Shown in pieces: positions 5,666-6,289 of a stretch of 6,289 nucleotides of DNA. A program made the position numbers and the translations under genes. This DNA comes from an uncultured Erysipelotrichaceae bacterium (GTDB lineage: Bacteria; Bacillota_I; Bacilli_A; Erysipelotrichales; Erysipelotrichaceae): positions 1-6,289 of the forward strand of contig CADCPE010000123.1 in NCBI GenBank assembly GCA_902803275.1, given 5' to 3'. The notes beneath the pieces are model-generated. The model saw only the letters and a list, made by a program, of their open reading frames with translations. It made no database searches and was not told where the DNA came from. Position 1 is the first letter of the stretch. Each line of letters opens with the position of its first letter.

Positions 5666-6289
5666 TTATTTGCTTTCCTTGAACAGTGTTACAAGGCTTG
5701 TAAGATCCTGAAGTTCTGAAGGAACGATGATCTTGGTAGCCTGACCGTCAGCCATCTTTTCAGATGCTTCCATTGATCTGATCGCCAGATATTCCTTGCT
5801 TGGTCTGGCATTGTTGACCAGCTCGATAGCTCTGGCCTGAGCTTCCGCAACAGCAGCAATGGCTTCAGCTTCACCCTGAGCAGTTCTGACTTTTTCTTCC
5901 CTCAAGGCATCAGCTCTTAAGATCGCTGATTCCTTTTCACCTTCAGCTCTGGTGATGGCAGACTGCTTTTCACCTTCGGCAGTAAGGATGACGGCTCTCT
6001 TTTCACGTTCAGCCTTCATCTGCTTCTCCATGGCTTCCTGAATAGACTTAGGCGGCGTGATGTTCTGAACTTCGACACGGGTAATATCGATACCCCATTT
6101 GTTGGTAGCTTCATCAAGGACCTTGATGGTCTCGTTGTTGATCTTTTCTCTGGAAGTGAGCGTCTCATCAAGAGTCATGGAACCGATGATGTTTCTTAAG
6201 GTCGTTGCACACAGGTTTTCGATAGCGGCGATCGGTCTTTCAACTCCATAAGTCAGAGCTTTCGGATCGATGACCTGGAAATAAACGAC
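5666..6289 (-). CDS. SPFH/Band 7 (stomatin/prohibitin-like, QmcA-type) protein, C-terminal part
   Basis: The last 207 residues are visible; the frame is open to the right edge, so the true start lies outside the window. SPFH proteins form large membrane-attached oligomers and are linked to membrane organisation and control of membrane proteases. The visible part opens with VVYFQVIDPKALTYGVERPI and then IENLCATTLRNIIGSMTLDETLTSRE, classic Band 7 signatures. WGIDITRVEVQNITPP follows (about 65-80 of the visible part). A coiled coil of 11-residue repeats spans 93-158. The end, KIIVPSELQDL...LFKESK, is the usual stomatin/QmcA tail. An internal Met at 6178 lies inside the conserved domain and is not the start. 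The N-terminal membrane segment is not visible. Relatives often sit beside an NfeD gene, which would be to the right if present. Confidence 0.93.
   Translation of the reverse strand, partial: VVYFQVIDPKALTYGVERPIAAIENLCATTLRNIIGSMTLDETLTSREKINNETIKVLDEATNKWGIDITRVEVQNITPPKSIQEAMEKQMKAEREKRAVILTAEGEKQSAITRAEGEKESAILRADALREEKVRTAQGEAEAIAAVAEAQARAIELVNNARPSKEYLAIRSMEASEKMADGQATKIIVPSELQDLTSLVTLFKESK
5816..6013 (-). repeat. Six in-frame 11-codon repeats encoding a hendecad coiled coil
   Basis: Six consecutive 11-residue units lie inside the SPFH gene: AEREKRAVILT, AEGEKQSAITR, AEGEKESAILR, ADALREEKVRT, AQGEAEAIAAV, AEAQARAIELV. In the DNA the first three share a CTTTTCAC-type segment repeating every 33 bases (near 5934, 5967 and 6000). 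Such periodicity suits the long helix that packs SPFH subunits side by side. It is a protein-coding repeat, not a mobile or regulatory one. Confidence 0.75.

Noticed and set aside
5666..6178. SPFH gene starting at the Met at 6178
   Set aside because: Translation upstream continues in frame with conserved Band 7 sequence to the window edge, so this Met is internal.
1..6289. High density of GATC sites across the window
   Set aside because: They appear to arise from frequent ATC isoleucine codons after GAT, AAG and CTG codons. I see no clustering that suggests an origin or a methylation-controlled switch.

Overview
The window looks chromosomal and comes from a low-to-moderate GC Gram-positive bacterium. 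Purine-rich Shine-Dalgarno sites, a clostripain-family protease, a DUF4428-type zinc protein and a TGS-containing uridine-kinase-like protein all fit Bacillota, perhaps Erysipelotrichia or Clostridia. The finer placement is a guess from gene content. Every supported gene lies on the minus strand, so the text below reads from high to low coordinates. No mobile element, CRISPR array, tRNA or rRNA is visible, and the largest gap between genes is about 100 bases.

From right to left there are four transcription blocks, separated by three hairpin terminators. Block 1 (6289 to 5666) is the C-terminal part of an SPFH/Band 7 membrane-scaffold protein whose start lies outside the window. It ends at a terminator at 5606-5641. 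Block 2 (5566 to 3914) is a 550-residue nucleoside-kinase-like protein with a threonyl-tRNA-synthetase-like N-terminal region. The terminator hairpin overlaps its stop codon.

Block 3 (3842 to 618) is a tightly packed four-gene cluster: a zinc-ribbon protein (182 aa), a very basic 47-aa protein, a membrane-anchored clostripain-like (C11) cysteine protease (724 aa) and a lone HPt phosphotransfer protein (114 aa). The gaps are 1, 2 and 9 bases, and each downstream ribosome binding site lies inside or against the end of the preceding gene. The four are therefore probably one mRNA with coupled translation. The cluster ends in a strong terminator at 566-611. Block 4 (534 to 1) is the N-terminal part of an RluA-family pseudouridine synthase that appears to have a promoter directly against its start codon and no leader.

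The most interesting part is block 3. It puts a surface protease beside a phosphorelay HPt module without a kinase or response regulator, together with a zinc-ribbon protein and a tiny cationic protein. No single pathway is known to me for this set, so any joint function is inference from the operon layout.
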